64,000 nt of DNA from Vampirovibrio chlorellavorus (GTDB lineage: Bacteria; Cyanobacteriota; Vampirovibrionia; Vampirovibrionales; Vampirovibrionaceae), in NCBI RefSeq assembly GCF_003149375.1, contig NZ_QFWH01000010.1, positions 1 to 64,000 of the forward strand. The letters are read 5' to 3'. A program made the position numbers and the translations under genes. This document shows positions 8,839 through 17,579 of this stretch, piece by piece. The notes below the pieces were generated by a model. That model made no database searches. It saw only the letters and a program-made list of their open reading frames with translations, and was not told where the DNA came from. Every line of letters begins with the position of its first letter. The stretch's first letter is position 1.

Positions 8839-8866
8839 TGTCATTCCCGCGGAGGCGGGAATCCAT
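8839..8866. repeat. REP-like palindromic element, copy 1
   Basis: The stretch carries ATTCCCGC and GCGGGAAT as two arms around a 3-nt centre, an intergenic palindrome of the REP type. It occurs in the opposite orientation at 43536-43566 and in degenerate form at 43445-43477. Just upstream (8770-8835) are three decayed half-copies of the form (g/c)CATTCCCxGCC. This explains the spurious short reading frames here that translate to WIPASAGMT. Confidence 0.75.
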
Positions 8867-8962
8867 TGCGTCAAGCGGCCAAGCAGCCCCTCACGCAGCG
8901 AAAAAAGTCTTATCCTGACCACACGCCAACAATGAACGCCGAAACCCCGGACAACCAAGCCA

Positions 8963-10282
8963 TCAAGCCCCAGTGTTCAGCACTTTACCGGCGATGTCTT
9001 TTACCTTGTTTTCCCCCAGCGTGGCGTTTTTCAGCACGGCGCTTTCCTGCCACAGTTCATAGGGCTTTAAAATGCACTTGCGCTTGGCGTTGCCATTTTT
9101 CATAGCGTCCTGATTCAAGCGAATATCAGGCCGCATCTCAAGCCGAGCATCAATATCCGGACGGCTAAAGTCCAGCTCCTGACGACCAATCTGCTTGCTA
9201 AACACCGTTTCCATCAGGTCTTTATAATCAATATTAAAGCGAGGCAGCTTTTCTGACTGGCCTTTGGCATGGTGCTTATCCACGTAATTCAGCTCCTGGC
9301 CCGCTTGTCTGGTAATCAGCCACTGAAAAGGCCGATACGGCATAAACGGCAAGCTATACAGGCCAGCCATACTGGCAATCAGCCACTTGGTCGGGGTGTC
9401 ACTGGCGCTATCGCCGTGCATTTCTTCCCGAAACTCCTCGGCTTCATCCCAGAGCAACTTGATGTTATTCCCAAAAATGCGATAGTTGGGGTCTTTACGG
9501 GTCATCAGGGCAAATTTCATACCAATCAGGGCCAACAAATCCAGGGCCCGATCCTGCTGCGCTTGCTGACCCTTATCAACATCCACCCAACCCCGATTGA
9601 CCTCCTTGCGGAAGTGATTAAACGCCCAGCCTCTCAAGCTCCCAATCGGGCCGGATTTCTGACGTTCCACCCGGGTTTCGATATCCTGTCGGATGGCCTG
9701 CAACTGCTCAAGGAACATCGAGCCATCCAGCAGCTTTTCCCGCTCCAACGCGGTCGGCGCTTTGCCGCCCAGCAGGATATTCGGGATTTGCCCAGTGGCC
9801 TGTTTCTCACCCTGAATGGCCTTGGGCAGCGCCGCAGCCCATTGCTTGACTTGCGCTTTGGTGATCAGCCCACCGTAGATCGCTTTGAGGGTGTACATTT
9901 CAAAAAACATATCGGAGGACTCTTCCACCAAACCCAGCTTACCCGCTTCGTTGAAGCGACTGAGGTCTTCTCCGCTCACGGTTCTGGATAAATGGTTCAC
10001 CTGGGCTTTGGCCCGGTCAAAAGTCAGCTTGGTGACCGAGTTGGCCACAAAATTCTCGTCAATGGTGTAGTGATACTTGGGCATGGCCTTTTTCAGGGCC
10101 TCTTGCATCCGGGTCAGGCTGACAGTGTCCAAACGAGAAGGGGAAGGGGCTCTCTGGGCCTCGTTTCTGTCCTGAGCCTGAGCGGTTTTACCGAAAAACA
10201 GATCGGCCGGACGCTTTTGAACCGGAGGCCGGGCGACGAGTTCTCCGGGAAAGGTTTGGGGCGAGGCGACGACGGGAAACAT
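8963..10282 (-). CDS. Unknown protein, 439 aa
   Basis: No family is recognised. The first ~55 residues are low-complexity (Pro, Arg, Gln, Ser) and contain RPADLFFGKTAQAQ. The remainder looks like a mostly helical, charged globular domain, with two hydrophobic stretches (DLLALIGMKFALM and WLIASMAGLYSLPFM) that are too short or too polar to be confident membrane helices. There is no signal peptide. The ATG at 10282 follows AGGAACC. It is monocistronic, flanked by a REP-containing gap and the divergent fliA operon. The N-terminal FFGK segment resembles short motifs in other unknown proteins of this window (see findings). Confidence 0.75.
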   Translation of the reverse strand: MFPVVASPQTFPGELVARPPVQKRPADLFFGKTAQAQDRNEAQRAPSPSRLDTVSLTRMQEALKKAMPKYHYTIDENFVANSVTKLTFDRAKAQVNHLSRTVSGEDLSRFNEAGKLGLVEESSDMFFEMYTLKAIYGGLITKAQVKQWAAALPKAIQGEKQATGQIPNILLGGKAPTALEREKLLDGSMFLEQLQAIRQDIETRVERQKSGPIGSLRGWAFNHFRKEVNRGWVDVDKGQQAQQDRALDLLALIGMKFALMTRKDPNYRIFGNNIKLLWDEAEEFREEMHGDSASDTPTKWLIASMAGLYSLPFMPYRPFQWLITRQAGQELNYVDKHHAKGQSEKLPRFNIDYKDLMETVFSKQIGRQELDFSRPDIDARLEMRPDIRLNQDAMKNGNAKRKCILKPYELWQESAVLKNATLGENKVKDIAGKVLNTGA

Positions 10283-10372
10283 AAAAACAAGGTTCCTATC
10301 TGCAAGGCTGAAAGCACTGAGTGAGATTAACTGCTCTTAAAAAACCACTGAAAGCATTTGATTGCCATCATT

Positions 10373-10593
10373 ATTTTCGGACATTTTCCATTTTCGGAAA
10401 TTTGCGGGCAGGGTTTGGGCATGGAATGTTTCGTTCGGTGGGGCTGGCGCAGCCACTGCAGTATGGGATGCAGCCGGTCAGCCCCAGCGGATTTTCCGAG
10501 CCCGAGATGCCCCACGCTTGTCTGCATCAGACGGGGGATATTTTCTTCTCATGTTGGCAAAAAAACAAGTTGGTTTGCAAATCACTCTATAAT
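10373..10593 (+). promoter_or_regulatory. Control region of the fliA operon, with direct repeat and a -10 candidate
   Basis: The 352-bp gap 10283-10634 holds no convincing gene. ATTTTCGGA is repeated at 10373-10381 and 10390-10398 (period 17), a possible regulator site. A TATAAT hexamer at 10588-10593 lies 41 bp before the fliA start but has no good -35 element at the usual distance. A GGAAAAGG Shine-Dalgarno precedes the ATG. Confidence 0.35.
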
Positions 10594-10634
10594 AAATGTT
10601 ACGGATGGATGGCAGGAAAAGGGTCTAAAAACGT

Positions 10635-11450
10635 ATGAGCGAGGCTCACCCCCCGGCATCAAAATTGCACGTAGACGCCCGCCAAGGGCAATCTGCGCAG
10701 GCCGACGAAGTGCTGAAGCTGTGGCAAAACTACAAAAAAAATCCCAATAACGCGCAGTTACGGGAACAATTGATTCTGAAGTACCTGCACCTGGTGCGCT
10801 ATGTGGTCAGTCGCATGCCCATTACCCTGCCCATCAGCATTGCCCCGGAAGATTTGGTCAGCTTTGGCACCATGGGCCTGATGGAGGCTGTGGAGCGCTT
10901 TGATCCGGGGCGGGGCCTGAAGTTTGAAACCTACGCGGTTACACGGATTCGGGGCTCCATCATCGATCAACTCCGCTTTCAGGACTGGATTCCCCGAGGG
11001 GTGCGCCGCCGAAGTAAAGAACTGTCGGCCACCATGCAGAAAATGGAAGAGGAACTGGGCCGGGCCCCCAACGACGAAGAATTGGCCGAGCGTCTGGGCG
11101 TGCCCCGGGAACGGCTGCAAGTGATGTTGTCGGAATCCCAGAACCTCATGTTGTCTCTGGATGACACCTACGGCAACGACACCACCGGCAGCAGCATGAC
11201 CTTGCTGGACATGGTGGAAGATCGCAATAGCCCCGACCCACAGGGCGAATTTGAAGCGAGCGAATTGAGACGCCGACTGGCTGCGGCCATCGCCTCCCTG
11301 CCGGAGCGAGAGAAGCTGCTGATTGCCTTGTACTACCACGAGAATATGACCCTGCGCGAAATTGGCGAAATCATCTGCGTGTCCGAGTCCAGAGCCTGCC
11401 AACTGCACGCCCAGGCCCTGTTGCGCCTGCGTAGCCGCCTCAGCCAGTAA
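10635..11450 (+). CDS. fliA: FliA/WhiG-type sigma factor (sigma-28 family)
   Basis: Group 3 sigma factor of 271 residues, which directs RNA polymerase to late flagellar or related promoters. Region 2 reads PEDLVSFGTMGLMEAVERFDPGRG...FETYAVTRIRGSIIDQLR, followed by DWIPRGVRRRSKEL, a signature of FliA/WhiG. Region 3 contains RAPNDEELAERLGV and region 4 contains LREIGEIICVSESRACQLHAQALLRLR, a helix-turn-helix for the -35 element. It is the first gene of a five-gene co-directional run (10635-15173) that also encodes a histidine kinase and a regulator with an anti-sigma-like kinase domain. That context suggests regulated sigma activity. Confidence 0.9.
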   Translation: MSEAHPPASKLHVDARQGQSAQADEVLKLWQNYKKNPNNAQLREQLILKYLHLVRYVVSRMPITLPISIAPEDLVSFGTMGLMEAVERFDPGRGLKFETYAVTRIRGSIIDQLRFQDWIPRGVRRRSKELSATMQKMEEELGRAPNDEELAERLGVPRERLQVMLSESQNLMLSLDDTYGNDTTGSSMTLLDMVEDRNSPDPQGEFEASELRRRLAAAIASLPEREKLLIALYYHENMTLREIGEIICVSESRACQLHAQALLRLRSRLSQ

Positions 11451-11497
11451 ACCCCAAAAAACCAGCCCGCCCGGAATCATCAAGAAAATTAAAAGCC

Positions 11498-12103
11498 ATG
11501 AAAAGTAACGACCTAAAACTGGGATACCTGCTGGTCAGCAGTCCTGTGCCCAACGTGTTTGTGGGCGGGTTAATGGTGACCGACAGTCGGGGCCTGCCCG
11601 CTGAATTTCGATATACCGAGCCCATTCAGCCCACCAAAATTCAGCAGGTGCTGTATGGCCAGGTGCTTAGCGCCTACATCAAACGGGAAGTGATCCTGGA
11701 AACGCTGCTTAAAAATCTGGAATCCAGATTCAAGTGCCTGCTGGTAGAGGACGAACATTTGGTGGACTACCCGGCCAAGGGCTACCCCATTGTGCGCATT
11801 GCCAGCACCAAGTCCTCCCCGCTGGGGGCCGTGGGCCAAACCCAGGAAATCGCCCCGGGGGAAATGCTTTTGCAGGTTTCAGCGGAGGGCAACCCGGTTC
11901 GCATCCACTACCAACGGCCCGAAAAAAGCGACAGTGCCAGCCCGGAGGCCATCGATCCCATTGCCCTGCTGCTGGAGGCCGGGGAGGACATGGACATTAC
12001 CGAACCCCTGAAGCGGGTGGAAAAAGCCTTGGAGATTATATGCCAGGAAGCGGGAATCACCACAACGGGGAATCCCCCCAGCGCCAGCCCGACCACACGC
12101 TAG
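11498..12103 (+). CDS. Unknown protein in fliA operon, 201 aa
   Basis: No known domain is recognised. The sequence looks like a soluble alpha/beta protein, with motifs such as LGYLLVSSPVPNVFVGGLMV near the N-terminus and a disordered Ser/Pro tail. There is no signal peptide. It starts 47 bp after fliA, and its 3' end overlaps the next gene by 64 bp, so the two unknown proteins are probably translationally coupled and may act together. The position between a sigma factor and a two-component pair implies a regulatory or motility-linked role, as inference only. Confidence 0.72.
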   Translation: MKSNDLKLGYLLVSSPVPNVFVGGLMVTDSRGLPAEFRYTEPIQPTKIQQVLYGQVLSAYIKREVILETLLKNLESRFKCLLVEDEHLVDYPAKGYPIVRIASTKSSPLGAVGQTQEIAPGEMLLQVSAEGNPVRIHYQRPEKSDSASPEAIDPIALLLEAGEDMDITEPLKRVEKALEIICQEAGITTTGNPPSASPTTR

Positions 12104-12984
12104 GCGGTAAAATCCGGCAGGAGATCAGCAGCGCCTTGCGCTTGCTGTTTAAAAGCGTTTCCCAGCAGGCTGTGGACGTGCGTATTCAAGCGCCGCTGGT
12201 CAGCTACCTGACCGAGCTAACAACAGACACCATTGGGGTCCCGCTGGAGAAGCCGGACATTCAGGTCAGCGACGATCCCATTCGCTGGCAAAGAGAGCAT
12301 TTACCCAGTTGTCAGGCCCTACCACTATTGCACACCGTGCCTTTGGCCGCTGAACAACCCTGCACGCTGGCCCCTGTGCTGTGCAACGCTTCGGTGATCG
12401 AAGCGGCTGACGCCTCCTTGCATCAGGTTGACTTTCACAATGTACAATGGACCAAAGCCCACCGGGCACCGCTGGAGCCGATTCAGACCCAGTCCCGGCA
12501 AGGCCGGTGGCTCCGCTTCACCCAGCCGGGCAGCCGGACCATTCCCATTCCGCCCATCAAAGCCCGTGGCGCCTCCCTGAAAGAGCAAGCCTTGGCCACG
12601 CAAGCCCGGGAGAATCCCCGTTTTTTTGCGTTGCCCGTGCGTAAGACACCCATTCCCCCCTTTCGCTTCCCCCCGGAAATTCGGGAGCGCTTTCGGCAGG
12701 CGCTGGCGGAAAAGGCAGGCACCACGCCCGGCAACGTACAGCTCAAGGTCATCTTCCAGCGGCTGAACGTGGCCTTGTACACCACCGTTCAACAGGATGA
12801 GCAAGGGCATTTGTTGTGCGTGCCCAAAAACGAGCTGATGGGCCGCAACCTGCTCAACAAAAGTGGCCAGATGCTGCTCAACCGACTGCATCAAAATTCT
12901 GAAAACACCTATCTGGTGGTGGGCTTTCGGCTGGACAACCAGAAGGACATCCGCACCATGGTGCCGGTCAGCGCTTTGAGATGA
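12040..12984 (+). CDS. Unknown protein in fliA operon, 314 aa
   Basis: No known domain is recognised. I take the ATG at 12040, which has GGAG 6 nt upstream and overlaps the preceding gene by 64 bp. The frame stays open back to 11734, but those residues are Gly/Pro/Arg-rich and clearly an out-of-frame shadow of the upstream gene. The protein has an N-terminal helical part, a middle Pro/Arg-rich linker and a conserved-looking C-terminal part (PEIRERFRQALAEKAG...QLKVIFQRLNVALYTTVQ). It has no membrane segment. The histidine kinase gene follows 10 bp later. Confidence 0.68.
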   Translation: MPGSGNHHNGESPQRQPDHTLGGKIRQEISSALRLLFKSVSQQAVDVRIQAPLVSYLTELTTDTIGVPLEKPDIQVSDDPIRWQREHLPSCQALPLLHTVPLAAEQPCTLAPVLCNASVIEAADASLHQVDFHNVQWTKAHRAPLEPIQTQSRQGRWLRFTQPGSRTIPIPPIKARGASLKEQALATQARENPRFFALPVRKTPIPPFRFPPEIRERFRQALAEKAGTTPGNVQLKVIFQRLNVALYTTVQQDEQGHLLCVPKNELMGRNLLNKSGQMLLNRLHQNSENTYLVVGFRLDNQKDIRTMVPVSALR

Positions 12985-12994
12985 GACCTCTCCC

Positions 12995-14140
12995 ATGCAG
13001 CCCGAATTACTGATGATGGACAACATTCTGGATATTTTGCCTTCCGGCATGATTTTTATGCAGGCCGATGGCAGCATCCTGAAAATCAACGCAAAAGCCC
13101 GGGACACCCTGGGGCTCTCCCCCTCGGTACAGGCCAGCGATCTGAACCGCACCATGCCGGATTACCTCCTGCCCCTGATCAAACTGATGGAACAGGCCAC
13201 CCAGGACATCCAGCGGGCGGAAATCTCCCTGACCCTGCCCGCCCGGCCCGAGATGTCCACCCTGGGGTTCAGCCTGAAGTTTATGCGGCCAGACGATAGC
13301 CAAGCACCCCTGAAGATTTTGACCTTCAGCGACATTACCCAGGTACAAAAAGACCAGTTGGCCATGGAAAAGATCAAGGATGAGCTGAACCAGTCCAAAA
13401 AGCTGGCCTCCATTGGCACCCTGATTGCCGGTGTGGCCCACGAGATGAACAACCCGCTGACCGGCATTTCCATGAGCGCTTCTCTGCTAAAAATGAACCT
13501 GGAGCGTTTAAAAGCGGTTCCAGAAGCTCAGGAGAGCCCTAAAGTGGCGGACAGCATCGAAAAAGGACTGCTGGAAATCCAGAAAATTACCCGGGCCAGC
13601 GAAAAGGCCGCTGTCCTGGTGAACGATCTGCTGGCCTACTCCAAGCCCTCCCAGCTGGTGCTGGTCGCCCTGCCTTTGCAGGCCGTGGTGAGCGATATTG
13701 TCAACGCCCTCAAGAGCCACCCCCATTTCTCCCAGTTTGACATTAAAATGCAGGGGCAAACCCCGCACCGGGTGCGCTGCGACCGCATCCGGCTGGAGCA
13801 GGTGTTTTACAATCTGGTTAAAAACGCTTGCGACGCCACCGATGGCAAGGGGCAGGTTACCATCTTCTTCAGTGAAAGCCAAAACCCCAAGGATGGCAGC
13901 CTGCAAGTGACCACCCATGTGAAGGATAACGGCCCCGGCATTGACAAATCGGTGATGAGCCAGATTTTCGACCCGTTTTTCACCACCAAAGGGCACAGTG
14001 GGGTGGGGCTGGGCCTCAGTATTTCTTACCGCACCATCGAGCAGCATGGCGGCTTGCTGTCGGTGGATAGTATCAAGTGGCAGGGCACCGAATTTAAAAT
14101 CACCCTGCCAGTTTGCGAAGAACCGCTATACTTAGAGTAA
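12995..14140 (+). CDS. Soluble PAS-domain sensor histidine kinase
   Basis: A 381-residue kinase without membrane helices, so a cytoplasmic signal is expected. A PAS-like domain covers ~8-118. The HisKA dimerisation domain carries the phospho-accepting H149 in VAHEMNNPLTGI. The HATPase_c domain shows the N box (EQVFYNLVKNACDA), G1 (VKDNGPGI), F box (IFDPFFTTK) and G2 (GVGLGLSIS). The HEMNNP H box is of the NtrB/AtoS type. Its likely partner is the response-regulator gene 46 bp downstream. All catalytic motifs appear intact. Confidence 0.9.
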   Translation: MQPELLMMDNILDILPSGMIFMQADGSILKINAKARDTLGLSPSVQASDLNRTMPDYLLPLIKLMEQATQDIQRAEISLTLPARPEMSTLGFSLKFMRPDDSQAPLKILTFSDITQVQKDQLAMEKIKDELNQSKKLASIGTLIAGVAHEMNNPLTGISMSASLLKMNLERLKAVPEAQESPKVADSIEKGLLEIQKITRASEKAAVLVNDLLAYSKPSQLVLVALPLQAVVSDIVNALKSHPHFSQFDIKMQGQTPHRVRCDRIRLEQVFYNLVKNACDATDGKGQVTIFFSESQNPKDGSLQVTTHVKDNGPGIDKSVMSQIFDPFFTTKGHSGVGLGLSISYRTIEQHGGLLSVDSIKWQGTEFKITLPVCEEPLYLE

Positions 14141-14186
14141 ACGAAAGCCTTCGAGCGTCGTTTTTCAAGTTCGTTGTGAGGGTTTT

Positions 14187-15173
14187 ATGAGCGCCCCATT
14201 CCCCCCCCATCCCGATAGCGCCTCCGCTGTTGCGGACGGACCAGTACGAAACCATTATCGCGTCCTGATTGTGGATGACGATGACGTGGTGCGGGAAGGT
14301 CTGGTGGGCTATCTGGAAAATTACCACGAGGCCAACTATCAGTTGACCGTGACGGCCAGCCCCTCCGCCCCGGATGCCCGCCAAAAGCTGGCGGAAGAGG
14401 CCTACGATCTGGTTATTTCCGACATTAACATGCCGGAGGAGGATGGTTTTTCCCTGATCCAGTTCATTCAGGCCCACTACCCGCAAACCCGCACGGCCAT
14501 GATCACCGCCTACAAGGTGGAGGATTACGTGCGCAACGCCAAAAAAACCGGCGTATTCAACATCATTGCCAAAACCGCCCCCTTCGACTTCGAGGAACTC
14601 TCCACCGTGGTGAATAACCTGCTGGAGCCCGCCTCCGCCTTTGGCATTGAAACCTACATGGACCCGCTGGCCCCTTTGTCCCAGATTGTGTTGACCAGCA
14701 GCGACGATATTTCGGTGGCGTTTGAGACCTTGCACGGCTTTTTAACCCGGGTTCAGATCCCCAACCCCAACGACTTGCTGACCGCCGTGATTGAGGCCAT
14801 TACCAACGCCGTCTATCACGTGGCCAAGCTGCCGGATGGCTCCCTGAAGTATGAAAAAGGCCAGCGCATCGAGCGGCTGGAGGAAAATGAGTACGTTTAC
14901 ATTTACTACGGACAGGATTTAGAGCGCATTGGCATTGCCATTGTGGATCAGGGGGGGCGCATTACCGCCGATGAGATTTTATACTGGCTGGACCGCAACA
15001 TCAGCGGCACCGGCCTGATGGACACCCACGGACGGGGCATGTACCTCATTCACCGGCTGGTGGATCGCCTGCTGATTAATATTGCCCCGGGCCAGCGCAC
15101 GGAAATTATCATGCTGAATTACCGCAACCAATTTCACAGCGCAAACAAGCCCCTGTATATCAACCAGCTTTAA
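14187..15173 (+). CDS. Response regulator fused to RsbW/SpoIIAB-like ATPase domain
   Basis: A 328-residue two-domain protein. The receiver domain (~24-145) has acidic D30/D31, phospho-acceptor D79 in VISDINMPEEDG and the conserved lysine K129. The C-terminal half (~165-315) is a GHKL ATPase of the anti-sigma serine kinase class, with N box AVIEAITNAVYH (E203, N207), AIVDQGG (D254) and GLMDTHGRGMYLIHRLVD. This combination would let phosphorylation control an anti-sigma or partner-switching kinase. The gene ends the fliA operon. Its TAA stop overlaps the start of an inverted-repeat element. Confidence 0.87.
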   Translation: MSAPFPPHPDSASAVADGPVRNHYRVLIVDDDDVVREGLVGYLENYHEANYQLTVTASPSAPDARQKLAEEAYDLVISDINMPEEDGFSLIQFIQAHYPQTRTAMITAYKVEDYVRNAKKTGVFNIIAKTAPFDFEELSTVVNNLLEPASAFGIETYMDPLAPLSQIVLTSSDDISVAFETLHGFLTRVQIPNPNDLLTAVIEAITNAVYHVAKLPDGSLKYEKGQRIERLEENEYVYIYYGQDLERIGIAIVDQGGRITADEILYWLDRNISGTGLMDTHGRGMYLIHRLVDRLLINIAPGQRTEIIMLNYRNQFHSANKPLYINQL

Positions 15174-15330
15174 GAGACTATCCGAAAAGTATTGAGTCCG
15201 GTGTGGCGACAAGCCCTCAAAAATCAAGACCAGCACAGCGCAAGCAAGGCGCTTAGCCTGATAAGTAACGAAGCTGAGCAGCACACGAACGCAGTAGACG
15301 CCCGGAATGGAGGCTTTTCGGATAGTCTCT
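15173..15330. repeat. 158-bp MITE-like element with perfect 17-bp terminal inverted repeats
   Basis: The 17 bases at 15173-15189 (agagactatccgaaaag) are exactly the reverse complement of those at 15314-15330. The 124 bp between them contain no gene. The left arm begins on the last base of the response-regulator stop codon. No clear target-site duplication is visible. It could be a miniature transposable element, or a long stem-loop acting on the 3' end of the operon mRNA. Confidence 0.7.
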
Positions 15331-15577
15331 AAGAAAATACCGCCCCCCATTCCCCTTCACCGTTGCGGCGCAAGCGCGATCCGCCAAAATGGCCAGTCAG
15401 GCCATGCCCGCAGCGGTCGGATCATGATTTACATTTCTTGATGTTTTGGGGTTGAATAGCATCAGCTTATTTTCAGGGACTTTTATTGGGTCACATACTC
15501 AAGCTGTCCTGAGGCCCCACTCGTTTCAGCGCAGCCCGCCGTCAAATCCATCTTTGGTATGGAAGGAGAATTATTTT

Positions 15578-16381
15578 ATGAGCGCCCCCACAGGTTTAGC
15601 TGGTTCCTCACTCCCCCAGACAACCAATAGAAACACCCGTACTCGTAACCCCGCACCAGATCTATTATCTTTTTCTCGAGATGAATTACTTCAAAACCAA
15701 TACACAACAAAAGGCAGTAGAATTAACCGGCACAGACTGTCTGATGCTATTGCCAAAAAACCAGCCTCCTCACCCAAAGATGAATTATTATTTAAACACT
15801 ACACAAGTTCTAGCAATAAAACTAACGAACACAGATTTTACCCAAAAGGTACTCCGGCACCAGCATTGGCTAATGCGCCAGCAGCAGCCAATGCAACAGC
15901 AGAAACCCCTGCGTCAACAGAAATCCCCGTACCAGTAGCAGCGGGTGGAAAAAGTGACTGCTGTGGTGGGACTGGTGCAGGGCACGTTCACAACGGTGCA
16001 AAAACCGGAAACCAAAGCACAGGGCAAGTTGTGGAAAGGGCTGAGGAAGATAAGCCACCCGTCGTAACAAACGGCGAGCAAGGCGATCCAAAAGTAGAGG
16101 GAGCTGAAGCCCCCAAAGCTGTGAACAACAACACCGACACAAAGCCCAAAACGAATGAAACCACCCCTAAAAACGAATCAGCTGAAAAAGAAGAGGGTGG
16201 CGGCATTATGAAAGGGTGGATCAAAACCAAAGTACTGACAGGCGCAGCCCTATTGGCTGGCGGTATCGCCCTGAAAATGACCCTCATCGGCATCATCCCC
16301 GGCCTGATTATGGCGGGCGTGGGTTCGGCCTTAATGGGTTGGGGTGGTATCAACTATTTGATGCAAGATAAAAAAGACTGA
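15578..16381 (+). CDS. Unknown disordered protein with C-terminal membrane hairpin and internal repeat
   Basis: 267 residues from the ATG at 15578, which follows a strong AAGGAG; the open frame extends to 15446 without ribosome-site support. A degenerate repeat with period 33 is visible: residues 35-53 and 68-86 both read DELLxxxYTxxxxxxNxHR. A long Ala/Pro/Asn/Lys-rich disordered region follows, containing a Cys pair (SDCCGG, 127-131). The C-terminus has two Gly-rich hydrophobic helices (~217-260), then a charged tail. There is no signal peptide and no family is recognised. It is AT-richer than average and followed by a strong terminator. Confidence 0.72.
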   Translation: MSAPTGLAGSSLPQTTNRNTRTRNPAPDLLSFSRDELLQNQYTTKGSRINRHRLSDAIAKKPASSPKDELLFKHYTSSSNKTNEHRFYPKGTPAPALANAPAAANATAETPASTEIPVPVAAGGKSDCCGGTGAGHVHNGAKTGNQSTGQVVERAEEDKPPVVTNGEQGDPKVEGAEAPKAVNNNTDTKPKTNETTPKNESAEKEEGGGIMKGWIKTKVLTGAALLAGGIALKMTLIGIIPGLIMAGVGSALMGWGGINYLMQDKKD

Positions 16382-16415
16382 TCCCCAGTTTTCCATCCCA
16401 GCAGTTCAATCCGTT

Positions 16416-16456
16416 AAAAAAACGCCTTCCACGCCCAGCGCCTGGAGGGCGTTTTT
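16416..16456 (+). terminator. Rho-independent terminator
   Basis: A 13-bp stem (AAAACGCCTTCCA pairing with TGGAGGGCGTTTT, one G-T wobble) around a ~9-nt loop, ending in a T run. It lies 35 bp after the stop at 16381. Confidence 0.8.
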
Positions 16457-16748
16457 GATGGATAGCCCCTGTGATCGGCCTTATCGGAAAACCATCTCCG
16501 CTTAATCAGGCCTGGATTGGCCTTTACCAATCGTTGGGCTTTTCGACCTGGCCCCGTTGAGGCATGCCCGACTTTCCACTAAAATACTACGATATTAGCA
16601 AGTTTTCTTGCCAGTCCCGTTCTTTCTCAATCAAACTTTCAATCGCATTTTTCCTGTGTAATTTTTTACCGTTCTGTTTTTTCCTGCTTTATTCTTTCTT
16701 ATTTTATTGTCCCATTTTATTTTTCAGTAAGCCGCCTGGAGCCCCCGC

Positions 16749-17510
16749 ATGCACTCTTCGCTTTCTTCCCCCGGCCCACTACCCCGGTATGGATTCCCCC
16801 CCAGCCCCCCAGCAAACCCGGTTCGCTTTCAGGCCCGGCTCTCCACCCGGCAGACCCCGCAGTCGACCACGGAGCAGGTGCAAGCAGAGCCTACCAATCC
16901 CGGGCCCAGTATTCCACAGAACGCGCCCCTGCAATCAGGTTACGCTCGCCCGCTTCCAAGCGTGGTGTTGGGCAGAGCCCTGCCCCAAAACGGTGAAATT
17001 ACCGGCTTTATAGACAGAGAGAGGGCCACAGCCTCAACACTGGTGGTCATTGAACAACCGGATCAGCCCGCCAACGTTCAGGTTCAAGGGGCTTTAAGCG
17101 CCTATCCGCCGCCCAGCACGATCAGCGATTCCAGCGACCCCGGAGACGGATTTGACACAGCTATTGAGACGCATCAGACACTCGACAGGGGGTTGGCGTG
17201 GTATTTGCGACTGTTCGGCATCGTGGGAGGCACGGCCCTGATCATTCCGGGCGCACTCATGCTGTCCATGGCCAATCAAACAGAAACACCACACGGCCCA
17301 AGGATGCACTTCTTCAGTAAATTTCTGAGCGGCTTCCTGATCACCAGCGGCTCTGCCATTTCGGCTCTGGCCGCTGTATCCAGTCTGAACGCAATCCACC
17401 CCAGTTTAACCACCCGGCTCACCTCAGGGCTTCGGGCCCGATTCAGGCCACAGGCCCCCATGGCCAGACCCGTAGTCCTTGAATTGCCTGCCGTTCATCT
17501 TGACGCGTGA
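16749..17510 (+). CDS. Unknown Pro-rich protein with C-terminal membrane hairpin
   Basis: A 253-residue protein of no recognised family. The N-terminal ~140 residues are Pro/Ser/Gln-rich and probably disordered, and contain NPVRFQARL at ~23-31. Two hydrophobic helices follow (~150-176 and ~187-213), then an Arg/Pro-rich tail. There is no signal peptide. The layout parallels the upstream gene at 15578, suggesting a pair of related function. The start at 16749 is uncertain because no good Shine-Dalgarno is visible. The preceding 292 bp (16457-16748) are AT-rich pyrimidine runs in which I see no gene. Confidence 0.6.
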   Translation: MHSSLSSPGPLPRYGFPPSPPANPVRFQARLSTRQTPQSTTEQVQAEPTNPGPSIPQNAPLQSGYARPLPSVVLGRALPQNGEITGFIDRERATASTLVVIEQPDQPANVQVQGALSAYPPPSTISDSSDPGDGFDTAIETHQTLDRGLAWYLRLFGIVGGTALIIPGALMLSMANQTETPHGPRMHFFSKFLSGFLITSGSAISALAAVSSLNAIHPSLTTRLTSGLRARFRPQAPMARPVVLELPAVHLDA

Positions 17511-17579
17511 GACGCTTGAAGTGTGAGACCCTTGACACGGGACACGGCGGTCCAAACCCCGAAAAAGGAGCGCTGGCGC

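Noticed and set aside
8644-8958. 104-residue minus-strand frame containing WIPASAGMT
   Set aside because: This peptide is the translation of the REP-like palindrome, a common source of false genes.
11734-12039. Longer N-terminus for the 12040-12984 gene
   Set aside because: The translation is Gly/Pro/Arg-rich, as expected from reading the upstream gene out of frame; the ATG at 12040 has a GGAG site.
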